Of a DNA stretch of 64,000 bases, positions 1-11,149 are shown piece by piece. The position numbers and the translations under genes are program-made. The DNA is from Flammeovirgaceae bacterium SG7u.111 (GTDB taxonomy: Bacteria > Bacteroidota > Bacteroidia > Cytophagales > Flammeovirgaceae): contig CP139021.1 in the NCBI GenBank assembly GCA_034044135.1, positions 1,069,635-1,133,634 of the forward strand, read 5' to 3'. A model generated the notes under the pieces. That model was not told where the DNA came from and searched no databases. It saw only the letters and a program-made list of their open reading frames with translations. Position 1 is the first letter of the stretch; every line of letters starts with the position of its first letter.

Positions 1-144
1 TTGAATGATACAAAGAGTGAAATCAGGCAGTTGACCGAAAGCGAGTTGCCAGAAAGAGCTTATAATGTACTTGACGAATTGAACGTAAGACCAAATATTT
101 GGTATCTGACTAAAATCAGAAACAAAGACGAAGGTCAAGCTTAA
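1..144 (+). CDS. actB: ActB, alternative complex III iron-sulfur/molybdopterin-like subunit, C-terminal end only
   Basis: The first 144 bases are an open frame that enters from outside the window and ends in TAA. The 47 residues include a stretch reading LNVRPNIWYLTKIRN, which I recognise as the conserved C-terminal tail of the large Fe-S subunit (ActB) of alternative complex III. ActB is a periplasmic electron-transfer subunit carrying iron-sulfur clusters, fused to a degenerate molybdopterin-oxidoreductase domain. The frame is followed 74 bases later by actC on the same strand, the usual order in Bacteroidota, which supports the call. Only the tail is visible, so cofactor ligands cannot be checked here. 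The first base is not a start codon of the gene. Confidence 0.85.
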   Translation: MNDTKSEIRQLTESELPERAYNVLDELNVRPNIWYLTKIRNKDEGQA

Positions 145-218
145 TCTTATTTATATAAAGTGTTTTTAAAGCACGAGTGCTAGATTATTTAGAAAACTAC
201 ATATAAGAATTTAATAAT

Positions 219-1628
219 ATGCAGACTGTTTCACTAGTCAGAGATCCATTGGTAACAGGGGGTAAAACCTACAGTGACATCACAGATGATGTTTGTAAGC
301 ATGTGGAAAATGCTCCTGCAAAGTCGTGGAAAATTGCTCTTACGGTATCTATTTTAACATTATTAGCTGGGGGACTTTTCTTAGGTGATATGTTATGGAA
401 TGGTATTGGTCGTTGGGGTCTTAATAAATCGGTGCAATGGGCATGGGATATCACCAACTTTGTATGGTGGGTTGGTATTGGTCACGCTGGTACACTTATC
501 TCGGCAGTATTGCTTTTATTCCGTCAGAAATGGAGAACTTCCATTAACAGAGCGGCAGAAGCGATGACCATTTTTGCCGTAATTTGTGCAGCTATTTGGC
601 CAATTGTCCACATGGGTCGTCCTTGGCTAGGAGCGTACTGGGTGCTTCCATTGCCAAACACATTTGGCTCACTTTGGGTAAACTTCAACTCTCCGCTTCT
701 TTGGGACGTTTTTGCAATTACCACGTATTTCACTGTATCACTTTTATTCTGGTATATCGGTCTAGTTCCTGATTTTGCCACTATCCGTGACAGAGCAGTA
801 AATAAACTTCCTCGTTTTGCTTATGGCATGTTAAGTTTAGGTTTTGATGGTTCTGCAAAAACTTGGATGCATTACGAATCAGTTTCATTGATTTTGGCTG
901 GTCTTTCTACGCCACTTGTCCTTTCTGTCCACACCATTGTAAGTTTTGACTTTGCAACCTCTGTCATTCCAGGATGGCACACCACTATTTTCCCTCCATA
1001 CTTTGTGGCAGGTGCGATTTTCTCGGGCTTTGCAATGGTACTTACCCTAATGTTGGTTACCAGAAGACTTTATAGGTTAGAAGATTACATTACTTTGGAG
1101 CACATCGAGATGATGAACATCATTATCCTAGTAACTGGATCAGTAGTAGGTATAGCATATGTAACAGAATTTGTGATTGCATGGTACTCTGGTGTTCCTG
1201 CCGAGCAATATGCATTTATCAATAGAATGAGTGGTCCTTACTGGTGGGCATACTGGTCGATGATGACGTGTAACGTTATCTCACCTCAGCTTTTCTACTT
1301 CAAGAAAATCAGGACAAGTATTCAGTGGACATTCTTCTTGTCAATTGTAGTAAACATCGGTATGTGGTTCGAACGATTCGTAATTATCGTTACTTCACTT
1401 CACCGTGATTACTTGCCATCTAGCTGGGTATATTTCACTCCTACCATGTGGGATATCATGTGTTATGTATTCACATTTGGATTGTTCTTTACGCTATTCT
1501 TATTGTTTGCGAAGTTCTTCCCTGTACTCAACATGGCTGAGATCAAATCGATCTTAAAAGACTCTAGCCCTACTGTATACAAAGGCAACAAAACAATACC
1601 AAAGGAGTTGACAAAAGACTCTGAGTAA
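219..1628 (+). CDS. actC: ActC, NrfD/PsrC-like membrane subunit of alternative complex III
   Basis: A 469-residue polytopic inner-membrane protein with about ten hydrophobic segments, the first near residues 38-60. The family (NrfD/PsrC, ActC type) forms the quinol-binding membrane part of alternative complex III, which oxidises menaquinol and passes electrons to cytochrome c. The HAGTLISA segment containing His89, in the second membrane helix, is typical of this family. ActC and ActF are homologous and together form the membrane core. The length matches the family. The gene lies between the actB tail and actD, all on one strand with gaps of about 60-75 bases, so it is very likely co-transcribed. 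Nothing is odd about it. Confidence 0.93.
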   Translation: MQTVSLVRDPLVTGGKTYSDITDDVCKHVENAPAKSWKIALTVSILTLLAGGLFLGDMLWNGIGRWGLNKSVQWAWDITNFVWWVGIGHAGTLISAVLLLFRQKWRTSINRAAEAMTIFAVICAAIWPIVHMGRPWLGAYWVLPLPNTFGSLWVNFNSPLLWDVFAITTYFTVSLLFWYIGLVPDFATIRDRAVNKLPRFAYGMLSLGFDGSAKTWMHYESVSLILAGLSTPLVLSVHTIVSFDFATSVIPGWHTTIFPPYFVAGAIFSGFAMVLTLMLVTRRLYRLEDYITLEHIEMMNIIILVTGSVVGIAYVTEFVIAWYSGVPAEQYAFINRMSGPYWWAYWSMMTCNVISPQLFYFKKIRTSIQWTFFLSIVVNIGMWFERFVIIVTSLHRDYLPSSWVYFTPTMWDIMCYVFTFGLFFTLFLLFAKFFPVLNMAEIKSILKDSSPTVYKGNKTIPKELTKDSE

Positions 1629-1686
1629 TTATCAGGTTCAATTTAGAAAAGACATAAATCTGTAAAATCGATATAATACTTTTTCG

Positions 1687-2304
1687 ATGGAAATAAATAA
1701 ACATTTCTTAGTAGGCATATTTGATGATCAGGACGTATTGCTCAGTGCTGTGAAAAACATCAGGGCAAAAGGGATCAAAATCTATGAGGTATATAATCCT
1801 TATCCAGTGCACCATTTGGAAGATGCGCTAGGTTACAAAAGATCAAAAATGCCAGTAGCTGCCTTTTTCTTTGGCATGTTAGGAACAACTTTGGCTATTT
1901 TGATGCAAACCTTGATGATGGGCGTAGATTGGTCTATGATTATTGGAGGTAAGCCTTTTATTGCAGTTCCAGCATTTGTGCCTGTTACATTTGAGCTTAC
2001 AGTATTGCTTTCTGCTTATGGAATGGGCTTCACGTTCTTTGGGACACAGAAGTTGTATCCTCACAAAGTTCCAAGAATATTTGACAGAAGAAGCAGCGAT
2101 GACAAGCACGTAATGGCTATCGACTTGGGAAAAAATAGCATGAGCGAAGCAGAAATAAAAGCAGCATTGACTGACGTAAAAGCTGAAGAGGTATATAGGA
2201 AAGATTTTACAGATGAGGAAAACGATCCTAACTTCATCAATTATGCTGTTGATTTGTTTACCAACGGCGTAACTAGCTCAAGCCGCAAGCTTGCTAACGA
2301 TTAA
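1687..2304 (+). CDS. actD: ActD, DUF3341 membrane subunit of alternative complex III
   Basis: A 205-residue protein with a soluble N-terminal part (LVGIFDDQDVLLSAV near the start), two transmembrane helices around residues 57-80 and 95-120, and a soluble C-terminal tail. This is the DUF3341/ActD architecture. ActD is an inner-membrane subunit of alternative complex III with no known cofactor. It lies 58 bases after actC and 50 bases before actE, inside the operon. The YNPYPVHHLEDALGYKRSK segment (about residues 36-54) ahead of the first helix is a recognisable family signature. Its role is inferred from the complex; the sequence itself shows no catalytic residues. Confidence 0.92.
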   Translation: MEINKHFLVGIFDDQDVLLSAVKNIRAKGIKIYEVYNPYPVHHLEDALGYKRSKMPVAAFFFGMLGTTLAILMQTLMMGVDWSMIIGGKPFIAVPAFVPVTFELTVLLSAYGMGFTFFGTQKLYPHKVPRIFDRRSSDDKHVMAIDLGKNSMSEAEIKAALTDVKAEEVYRKDFTDEENDPNFINYAVDLFTNGVTSSSRKLAND

Positions 2305-2354
2305 TTAATTGATTTTTTAGGTTCCAGACTACGAGGAAAGTAAATAATAAACGA

Positions 2355-3029
2355 ATGAAAATCTTGGGTAAGAAAAACATATTCTTTGCCGTCATTATTT
2401 CGACAGTCATTATCGGTTGTAAAGCTGACGGAGATAACCCTGGGGTAGAATATGCTCCACAAATGTACCATTCAATACCTTACGAGCCTCTTTCTCAGAT
2501 TACTGAGGAAGGCATACCTGACGGTATTATAAGTTCTAGCTACTACTTAACCAATTCTTTGCCTTACAATGATTATAAAGGTGAGAAGTCAATGAATGTA
2601 TTGAAGCCAGTAGAAGGAACTGTAGCTCGTCAGAACTTTACAAGTGTTTCTGGTTCTAATGTTCCTGAAAAAGGGCAAGAGCTATTGGTGTACAAACTGC
2701 ACAAAGATAGTGTTGATTTGGCGGGTAGGATTTTGAAAAACCCAGTACCTAATACAGAAGATATAGTAGCAGAAGGAAAGCAATTGTACTTGAGCTATTG
2801 TTCCCCTTGTCATGGTGCTACAGGCACAGGCGATGGTAAAGTAGGTGCAGTATATAAAGGTGTTCCTAATTATTCGGCTGGTAGGTATTCAACATTACCT
2901 GAAGGTCATATTTTCCATGTAATAACACACGGAAAAGGAAGGATGTGGGCACACAAATCACAATTGAACCCAGAAGAACGCTGGAAAGTAGTTCGTTACG
3001 TACAAAAGCTTCAAAAGGGAGAAAAATAG
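2355..3029 (+). CDS. actE: ActE, mono-haem cytochrome c lipoprotein of alternative complex III
   Basis: A 224-residue lipoprotein cytochrome. Residues 1-22 form a lipoprotein signal ending in VIIGC, so Cys22 should be lipidated and the protein anchored to the periplasmic side of the membrane. A single haem site, Cys149-x-x-Cys152-His153, lies in the C-terminal class I cytochrome c domain. ActE takes electrons from the Fe-S subunit and hands them towards the oxidase or a soluble cytochrome c. Position between actD and actF agrees with the usual order. A possible axial Met lies in the GRMWAHKSQL region near residue 195; this is less certain than the CxxCH site. Confidence 0.93.
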   Translation: MKILGKKNIFFAVIISTVIIGCKADGDNPGVEYAPQMYHSIPYEPLSQITEEGIPDGIISSSYYLTNSLPYNDYKGEKSMNVLKPVEGTVARQNFTSVSGSNVPEKGQELLVYKLHKDSVDLAGRILKNPVPNTEDIVAEGKQLYLSYCSPCHGATGTGDGKVGAVYKGVPNYSAGRYSTLPEGHIFHVITHGKGRMWAHKSQLNPEERWKVVRYVQKLQKGEK

Positions 3030-3099
3030 TATTAACTAGCATCGATCGATGCTTTAAAAAAATATTTGCGAAAAATTTACAATTGCAAAATTTCATAAG

Positions 3100-4398
3100 A
3101 TGGCAGCTGAGATTCACGACATTGATGAAAAATTTGTTTTTACACCAAAATTAAAGAAAACCATATTTACGGTTTTAGGAATTGGTGTAGCAGCTTTGGT
3201 GATAGGGATGTTGATAGCAGCCTTTGGAGGAGGACATGCTGAGCATGCCGCCGAAGGAGGAGAGCACCACGCATTCCACTGGACTACTAAGCTATGGGCA
3301 AGTATGTGGGTAAACAATGTTTACTTTACAGGAATTGCACTAATTGGTATATTCTTCGTGGCTATCCAGTACATTGCATCTGCAGGTTGGTCAGCTTCTA
3401 TTCTTAGAATTCCAGCAACCTTTGGCTATTTCTTGCCAGTAGCATTTGTGCTCACTTTGATTGTTTTTGCGATTGCTAATCGCGATTTATTTCACTGGAC
3501 TCATACCTATTTGTATGATAAGACTAGCCCAGAGTTTGATAGTATACTATTTGGTAAAAGAGGATACTTCTTTATTCCAGGTGCTGAAGAAGCTTCGCAT
3601 ATTCCATACTTCTATTATTTGAGGTTGGTTGCTTTTTTTGCTATTTGGATGATAATGTTCCGTTTGATCAGAAAAGAAACCTTGAAAGAAGATGTGAATG
3701 GTGGAATAGGTCACTACAAAAAATTAGTGAAGTTCTCAGGAGCATTCCTAGTTTTCTTTGGATTGTCATCTTCAGTTGCTGCTTGGGACTGGGTAATGTC
3801 AATTGATCCGCACTGGTACAGCACCATGTTTGGATGGTACGTGTTTGCTAGCTGGTTTGTGTCTGGTCTTGCTGCTATTACTCTTATCTTGGTATTGCTC
3901 AAAGATGCAGGTTACTTAAAAATAGTAAACGAAAACCACTTGCACGATATGGGCAAGTTCGTATTTGCCTTCAGTATTTTCTGGACATATATCTGGTTCT
4001 CTCAGTTCCTTCTTATCTATTATTCAAACATTCCAGAAGAAGGTATCTATTTTGTAGAAAGGTTGAAAAGTGATATTTATTCTAAGTACATATTCTTGAA
4101 CTTGATATTTAATTTCTTCTTCCCGTTTTTAGTATTAATGACGAGAGATGCGAAAAGGAAGTCCATCATCCTCAAGGTAGTTTGTATAGTTGTACTAGTA
4201 GGTCACTGGTTTGATTTCTTCTTGATGGTTCACCCAGGTACATTGAAAGAGAATGGTGGTTTCGGTTTCATGGAAATCGGTTTGACAATGATTTATTTGG
4301 CAGTGTTTGTTTATATTGCATTGAATCAATTGAGCAAAGTGCCATTGATAGCTAAAAATCATCCAATGTTAGAAGAATCTATTCATCACCACACCTAG
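3100..4398 (+). CDS. actF: ActF, second NrfD-like membrane subunit of alternative complex III
   Basis: A 432-residue polytopic membrane protein with about ten helices, homologous in fold to ActC. A His-rich loop (GGGHAEHAAEGGEHHAFHW, about residues 45-63) follows the first helix. ActF pairs with ActC in the membrane core of alternative complex III and is thought to contribute to quinol binding or proton movement (established family knowledge, mechanism still debated). The start at 3100 gives an N-terminus without extra residues before the first helix. The next gene, coxB, is 137 bases downstream on the same strand, so complex III and the oxidase are probably made together. Confidence 0.92.
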   Translation: MAAEIHDIDEKFVFTPKLKKTIFTVLGIGVAALVIGMLIAAFGGGHAEHAAEGGEHHAFHWTTKLWASMWVNNVYFTGIALIGIFFVAIQYIASAGWSASILRIPATFGYFLPVAFVLTLIVFAIANRDLFHWTHTYLYDKTSPEFDSILFGKRGYFFIPGAEEASHIPYFYYLRLVAFFAIWMIMFRLIRKETLKEDVNGGIGHYKKLVKFSGAFLVFFGLSSSVAAWDWVMSIDPHWYSTMFGWYVFASWFVSGLAAITLILVLLKDAGYLKIVNENHLHDMGKFVFAFSIFWTYIWFSQFLLIYYSNIPEEGIYFVERLKSDIYSKYIFLNLIFNFFFPFLVLMTRDAKRKSIILKVVCIVVLVGHWFDFFLMVHPGTLKENGGFGFMEIGLTMIYLAVFVYIALNQLSKVPLIAKNHPMLEESIHHHT

Positions 4399-4535
4399 GA
4401 TTTACAGTTTTTTAGGATGAATTAGAACAATAAGATATAACACCGCTTTTTATAATAAGAAAGACTAACAAAGGGAAGGGCATGACTAACTTCCCAAATA
4501 ATCTAAAATTAATCAACTAGAATTACTCAACATAA

Positions 4536-5555
4536 ATGACAGCCGTATTACTCATCACCGGAGGTATATTGTTTGTGGCTATTCTTGCCCTCATTTACAG
4601 GATTTTTACCCTAATTGGTATTGCCAGAGATGAAGACAAGAAGCGAGCAGGTCTCAGCAATAAAGTGAACGCATTCCTTTTTCCACTTATGCTAGTAGTG
4701 GGATTCATCGCAATTATTTGGTATTCAGGCATTGCTAAGGAATATTTTCTTCCTGAGGCATCTTCGGTACATGGCAAAGAAATAGATTCATTGTTTTGGT
4801 GGACTATGGCTGTAATAGGTGCGGCCTTTGTTATTACTCATATCTTACTTTTCATTTTCCCATTCAAATATCAATACAGCGAGAAAAGAACCGCATACTT
4901 TTACCCACACAACGATAAGTTGGAGTTGGTTTGGACATTGGTTCCTGCGGTAGTGATGGCTGGTTTGGTAATTTCAGGGTGGTTTGTATGGTCAGATATT
5001 ACTAGCGATGCTCCAGAAGACTCTGTTGCTGTAGAGATCATGGGCAAGCAGTTTAACTGGCAAGTGAGGTATGGAGGGAAAGACGGGCAAATTGGTCGTT
5101 ATGACTTTAGAAAAATTGATGCTACTAATTCAATGGGTGTAGATTTTAGAGATCCAAGTAGCCTTGATGATTTTATCCCAAGAGAAATTCATGTTCCTAA
5201 AGGTAAAAACGTTGTGTTGAAAATCAGATCTCGTGATGTTCTTCATAGCGTATTTATGCCTCATTTCAGAATCAAGATGGATGCCGTTCCTGGTATGCAA
5301 ACTTCTTTTTGGTTTACTCCAACTAAATCAACTGCTGAAATGAGAGCTGAACTTGGTGATCCTGAGTTCAACTACGAATTGGCTTGTACTGAAATCTGTG
5401 GTGGTGGTCATTTTGCCATGAAGATGAATGTAGTGGTTGATGAGCCAGCTGACTTTGAAAAATGGTATGCAGAGCAAGAAGCTTGGGCAGCCAAAAATAA
5501 AGAGTATTTGTCAACGCTAGACCTGCCAAACTTAGAACTTGCAGGGTTAGAATAA
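4536..5555 (+). CDS. coxB: Cytochrome c oxidase subunit II (CuA subunit)
   Basis: A 339-residue subunit II of a haem-copper oxidase. Hydrophobic segments occur near residues 5-27, 46-64, 86-109 and 131-151, two more than the minimal two-helix form; extra N-terminal helices are usual in Bacteroidota. The periplasmic cupredoxin domain keeps the full CuA site: His237, Cys284, Glu286, Cys288, His292 and Met295 in the CTEICGGGHFAM motif. It receives electrons from cytochrome c and passes them to haem in subunit I. There is no fused cytochrome c domain after the CuA domain, so electrons must arrive from a separate carrier such as ActE. Followed by coxA after 55 bases. Confidence 0.95.
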   Translation: MTAVLLITGGILFVAILALIYRIFTLIGIARDEDKKRAGLSNKVNAFLFPLMLVVGFIAIIWYSGIAKEYFLPEASSVHGKEIDSLFWWTMAVIGAAFVITHILLFIFPFKYQYSEKRTAYFYPHNDKLELVWTLVPAVVMAGLVISGWFVWSDITSDAPEDSVAVEIMGKQFNWQVRYGGKDGQIGRYDFRKIDATNSMGVDFRDPSSLDDFIPREIHVPKGKNVVLKIRSRDVLHSVFMPHFRIKMDAVPGMQTSFWFTPTKSTAEMRAELGDPEFNYELACTEICGGGHFAMKMNVVVDEPADFEKWYAEQEAWAAKNKEYLSTLDLPNLELAGLE

Positions 5556-5610
5556 GCTTTCGCATTTTACTTAAAAAATCTCCAGAAATTTTAACATAAA
5601 TCAACAATAC

Positions 5611-7506
5611 ATGTCTGCTGTAGATATAAATGTTACGGGTGCAGATGCTCACCACGATGATCACGAACATCACCATGGTGGTTTCTTTTCAACCTATGTA
5701 TTTTCAACGGATCATAAAATGATCGCCAAACAGTACCTTATCACTGGTTTGATTTGGGCACTGATTGGAGGATTGCTTTCTGTAGTTTTCAGGATACAAC
5801 TTGGTTTTCCTGAAGCCGATTTGAGCTTTTTAAAACCAATCTTAGGTCACTGGATTAATGAATCAGGTAAATTAGATCAGCAGTTCTATTTGGCTGCGGT
5901 AACGATGCACGGTACTATTATGGTATTCTTTGTATTGACTGCTGGTTTGAGTGGAACATTCTCTAACTTCCTAATTCCTTTGCAAATTGGTGCTAGAGAC
6001 ATGGCTTCTGGCTTTATGAACATGCTTTCTTATTGGTTCTTCTTTGCTTCCAGTGTTATCATGTTTACCTCATTGTTCCTTGAAACAGGACCTGCTTCTG
6101 GTGGATGGGTAGTTTACCCTCCTTTGAGCGCTTTGCCTCAAGCCATGCCAGGTTCAGGATTAGGTATGACTATGTGGTTGGTTGCTATGGCTTTCTTTAT
6201 TGCATCCTCACTTTTAGGTGGTATCAACTACATTGCTACGGTAATTAACTTGAGGACAAAGGGAATGTCTTTCACTAAAATGCCACTTACCATTTGGTCA
6301 TTCTTTTTGACAGCGGTAATTGGCCTATTGTCTTTCCCAGTTCTTTTAGCAGCAGCGTTGCTTTTGATATTCGATAGAAGCTTTGGTACTTCATTTTACC
6401 TCGACCAGATTTACATTGGCGGAGAGGCGTTGACTAACGTAGGTGGTAGCCCTCTTTTGTACCAGCATTTGTTCTGGTTCTTAGGTCACCCTGAGGTATA
6501 TATCGTACTACTTCCTGCTTTGGGTATCACTTCAGAAATTATCTCGACCAATTCTCGTAAGCCGATTTTCGGTTACAAAGCAATGATTGGTTCAATGATG
6601 GGGATTACAGTCCTTTCGTTTATCGTTTGGGCTCACCACATGTTCGTATCAGGAATGAACCCTTTCCTAGGTTCTATTTTTATGTTCTTGACATTGATCA
6701 TTGCGGTTCCTTCAGCGGTAAAGTCGTTTAACTACTTAACTACTCTTTGGAGAGGTAATATAATATTTACCCCGGCGATGCTTTTCTCAATCGGATTGGT
6801 TTCGTTGTTTATTTCAGGTGGTCTTACGGGTATTTTGCTAGGTAATTCAGCAGTTGATATCCAACTTCACGATACATATTTTGTTGTAGCTCACTTTCAC
6901 CTTGTAATGGGTAGTGCATCGTTCTTTGGAATGATGGCGGGTGTGTACCATTGGTATCCTAAGATGTTTGGTAGAATGATGAATGCGAAGCTTGGTTACT
7001 TCCACTTCTGGGCTACTTTTATAGGTGTCTACTTGGTATTTTTCCCAATGCATTACATCGGTATTGCTGGTTTCCCAAGAAGGTACTATTCATTTACTAA
7101 CTTCGATGCTTTCAATTCATTTACCGATCTGAATGCATTCATTAGTATTGCGGCTATCGTAACCGTATCTGGTCAGTTAGTATTTGCTTTCAATTTCTTC
7201 TACAGCATCTTTAAAGGCAAGCTAGCTCCATTGAACCCTTGGAATTCAAATACCTTGGAATGGACTACTCCACGTTTCCCTGGCCATGGCAACTGGGTAG
7301 GTGAGATACCAACTGTTTATCGTTGGCCTTACGATTACTCTAAGCCAGATGCTGACAAAGATGGTTATGGTGACTTTATCCCTCAGCATATTCCTTTATC
7401 TGACACTCCTGCATCAAACTTGCCTATGGAAAAAGAGATAGCTAAGTTTGAAAAAGAAGAGCTAGAAAAAGGTGAGGATAAGAAAAGTATAGAGACTCAC
7501 GAGTAA
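5611..7506 (+). CDS. coxA: Cytochrome c oxidase subunit I (haem-copper catalytic subunit)
   Basis: A 631-residue catalytic subunit of a haem-copper oxygen reductase with about twelve membrane helices. Expected ligands are present: His100 and His430 for the low-spin haem, His293, His342 and His343 for CuB, and His428 for the high-spin haem. Tyr297 in HPEVY fits the cross-linked Tyr of the A family. A His/Asp-rich N-terminal stretch (DAHHDDHEHHHGG) precedes the first helix. The charged C-terminal tail is rich in Lys and Glu. The gene ends the act-cox operon: a terminator follows at once and gyrB lies beyond on the other strand, so subunit III is not encoded next to it. Confidence 0.96.
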   Translation: MSAVDINVTGADAHHDDHEHHHGGFFSTYVFSTDHKMIAKQYLITGLIWALIGGLLSVVFRIQLGFPEADLSFLKPILGHWINESGKLDQQFYLAAVTMHGTIMVFFVLTAGLSGTFSNFLIPLQIGARDMASGFMNMLSYWFFFASSVIMFTSLFLETGPASGGWVVYPPLSALPQAMPGSGLGMTMWLVAMAFFIASSLLGGINYIATVINLRTKGMSFTKMPLTIWSFFLTAVIGLLSFPVLLAAALLLIFDRSFGTSFYLDQIYIGGEALTNVGGSPLLYQHLFWFLGHPEVYIVLLPALGITSEIISTNSRKPIFGYKAMIGSMMGITVLSFIVWAHHMFVSGMNPFLGSIFMFLTLIIAVPSAVKSFNYLTTLWRGNIIFTPAMLFSIGLVSLFISGGLTGILLGNSAVDIQLHDTYFVVAHFHLVMGSASFFGMMAGVYHWYPKMFGRMMNAKLGYFHFWATFIGVYLVFFPMHYIGIAGFPRRYYSFTNFDAFNSFTDLNAFISIAAIVTVSGQLVFAFNFFYSIFKGKLAPLNPWNSNTLEWTTPRFPGHGNWVGEIPTVYRWPYDYSKPDADKDGYGDFIPQHIPLSDTPASNLPMEKEIAKFEKEELEKGEDKKSIETHE

Positions 7507-7534
7507 GGAATAATACTCTAAGAATATATAATTG

Positions 7535-7565
7535 AAGCCTTTCCATTTTTGGAAAGGCTTTTTTT
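7535..7565 (+). terminator. Rho-independent terminator of the act-cox operon
   Basis: Ten-base perfect stem (AAGCCTTTCC, 7535-7544, with its complement 7551-7560), six-base loop, and a run of T to 7565. It lies 28 bases after the coxA stop codon. Confidence 0.92.
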
Positions 7566-7600
7566 GTAATTGAACATCATCAGTAGGAAAGAATACATGT

Positions 7601-7630
7601 AAAAAAATCCCGAGCCAATTGGCTCGGGAT
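7601..7630 (-). terminator. Rho-independent terminator of gyrB
   Basis: Ten-base perfect stem (ATCCCGAGCC, 7607-7616, with 7621-7630) around the loop AATT. The seven A bases at 7601-7607 read as the T tract on the minus strand. It lies 34 bases beyond the gyrB stop codon. Confidence 0.9.
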
Positions 7631-7664
7631 TTCATGTTTCTATATGATTTAAGAAGAAGCTTTC

Positions 7665-10055
<2,391 letters not shown>

Positions 10056-10844
10056 ATGATATTGAACCTAAAAGGCAAAACAGCAATAGTATGTGGTAGC
10101 ACGCAAGGTATAGGAAAGGCTTCGGCTATCGAACTGGCAAAATTAGGGGCGAGAGTAATACTTTGTGCCCGAAATGAAGCGTCTTTGCAAAAGACCATGA
10201 ATGAACTCGATACAGCAGAAGAGCAGGTACATGGGTATATCGTCGCTGATTTTTCTGAACCAGCCGAGGTGAAAAGTGTGATTGACAACTGGGTATCTGA
10301 AAATGGAGGAGCGCATATTTTGGTGAACAATACGGGAGGACCTGCTGCAGGCTCTGTGCTTGAAGCTGACCCCAAAGCTTTTTTAGAGGCTTTTTCCGCA
10401 CACCTTATTTGCAATCAGTACCTCGTGCAGGCACTTGTTCCTTACATGAAACAGGAGAAATATGGTAGGATTATCAATATCATCTCAACTTCGGTGAAAG
10501 CTCCTATTGTAGGTCTAGGTGTTTCCAACACTACCCGAGGAGCAGTGGCGAGCTGGGCAAAAACATTGGCAACGGAGTTAGCTGCAGATGGGATCACTGT
10601 TAACAATGTGTTACCAGGGCTGACAATGACAGGGCGTTTGCAATCGATTATAGATACTAGGGCGGAGGCTCAAGGGATAACTTCCGAAAAAATGGCTGAA
10701 CAAATGAAAGCTGGTGTGCCGGCTAGAAGGTTTGCCGAACCCAAGGAAGTGGCAAATTCAGTAGCATTTTTGGCCACGCCTGAAGCTGCATTTATCAATG
10801 GAATTAACCTGCCTGTGGATGGAGGAAGTACTCCAAGTTTGTAA
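10056..10844 (+). CDS. SDR-fold oxidoreductase-like protein with altered catalytic residues
   Basis: 262 residues when started at the ATG at 10056, which places the cofactor fold at the N-terminus; an upstream ATG at 9969 would add 29 unlike residues. The Rossmann motif reads GSTQGIG (14-20) and the structural NNAG motif is NNTGG (91-95). In the classical SDR triad Ser-x12-Tyr-x3-Lys, Ser144 is kept, but the Tyr position is Ser157 and the Lys position is Arg161 (SNTTR). This is a known deviating subgroup annotated as BKR-like SDR (3-oxoacyl-ACP reductase-like), so catalysis by the usual mechanism is doubtful. The gene stands alone. Substrate unknown. Confidence 0.8.
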   Translation: MILNLKGKTAIVCGSTQGIGKASAIELAKLGARVILCARNEASLQKTMNELDTAEEQVHGYIVADFSEPAEVKSVIDNWVSENGGAHILVNNTGGPAAGSVLEADPKAFLEAFSAHLICNQYLVQALVPYMKQEKYGRIINIISTSVKAPIVGLGVSNTTRGAVASWAKTLATELAADGITVNNVLPGLTMTGRLQSIIDTRAEAQGITSEKMAEQMKAGVPARRFAEPKEVANSVAFLATPEAAFINGINLPVDGGSTPSL

Positions 10845-11034
10845 TCTTTTTGGGACAATTATAACGAAAATATGTAGAGAATGAGATTGGGTATTTAGTA
10901 TTTATACTCTAAGTCAATATGCTAAGGGCGAAGAGTTTTCTTTTGTATTAATATTGGTTTTTGTATGTATTTCAATATTAAATGTAATTTTTTTATAAAA
11001 ATCAAAATATTATTTTATTGTGCATGTGTACTAA

Positions 11035-11130
11035 AAAAAGATAATTAGAAAAAAAGCTGAGGAAATAGCTAATAAAGGTGAGGTGGTGGCGTTGGATGCT
11101 CAGATAATATTGAAAACGATACTTAATTGA
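11035..11130 (+). pseudogene. Possible short coding remnant before the giant adhesin
   Basis: The gap 10845-11149 is AT-rich. In it, an open frame at 11035-11130 without any start codon translates to about 31 residues containing IRKKAEEIANKGEVVALDAQ, then TGA. The composition is protein-like (charged helix), unlike the surrounding AT-rich spacer, and the frame is closed upstream by TAA. It may be the tail of a lost gene or chance. I did not recognise a family. Confidence 0.25.
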
Positions 11131-11149
11131 GTTAAGCCAATCAATTTAC

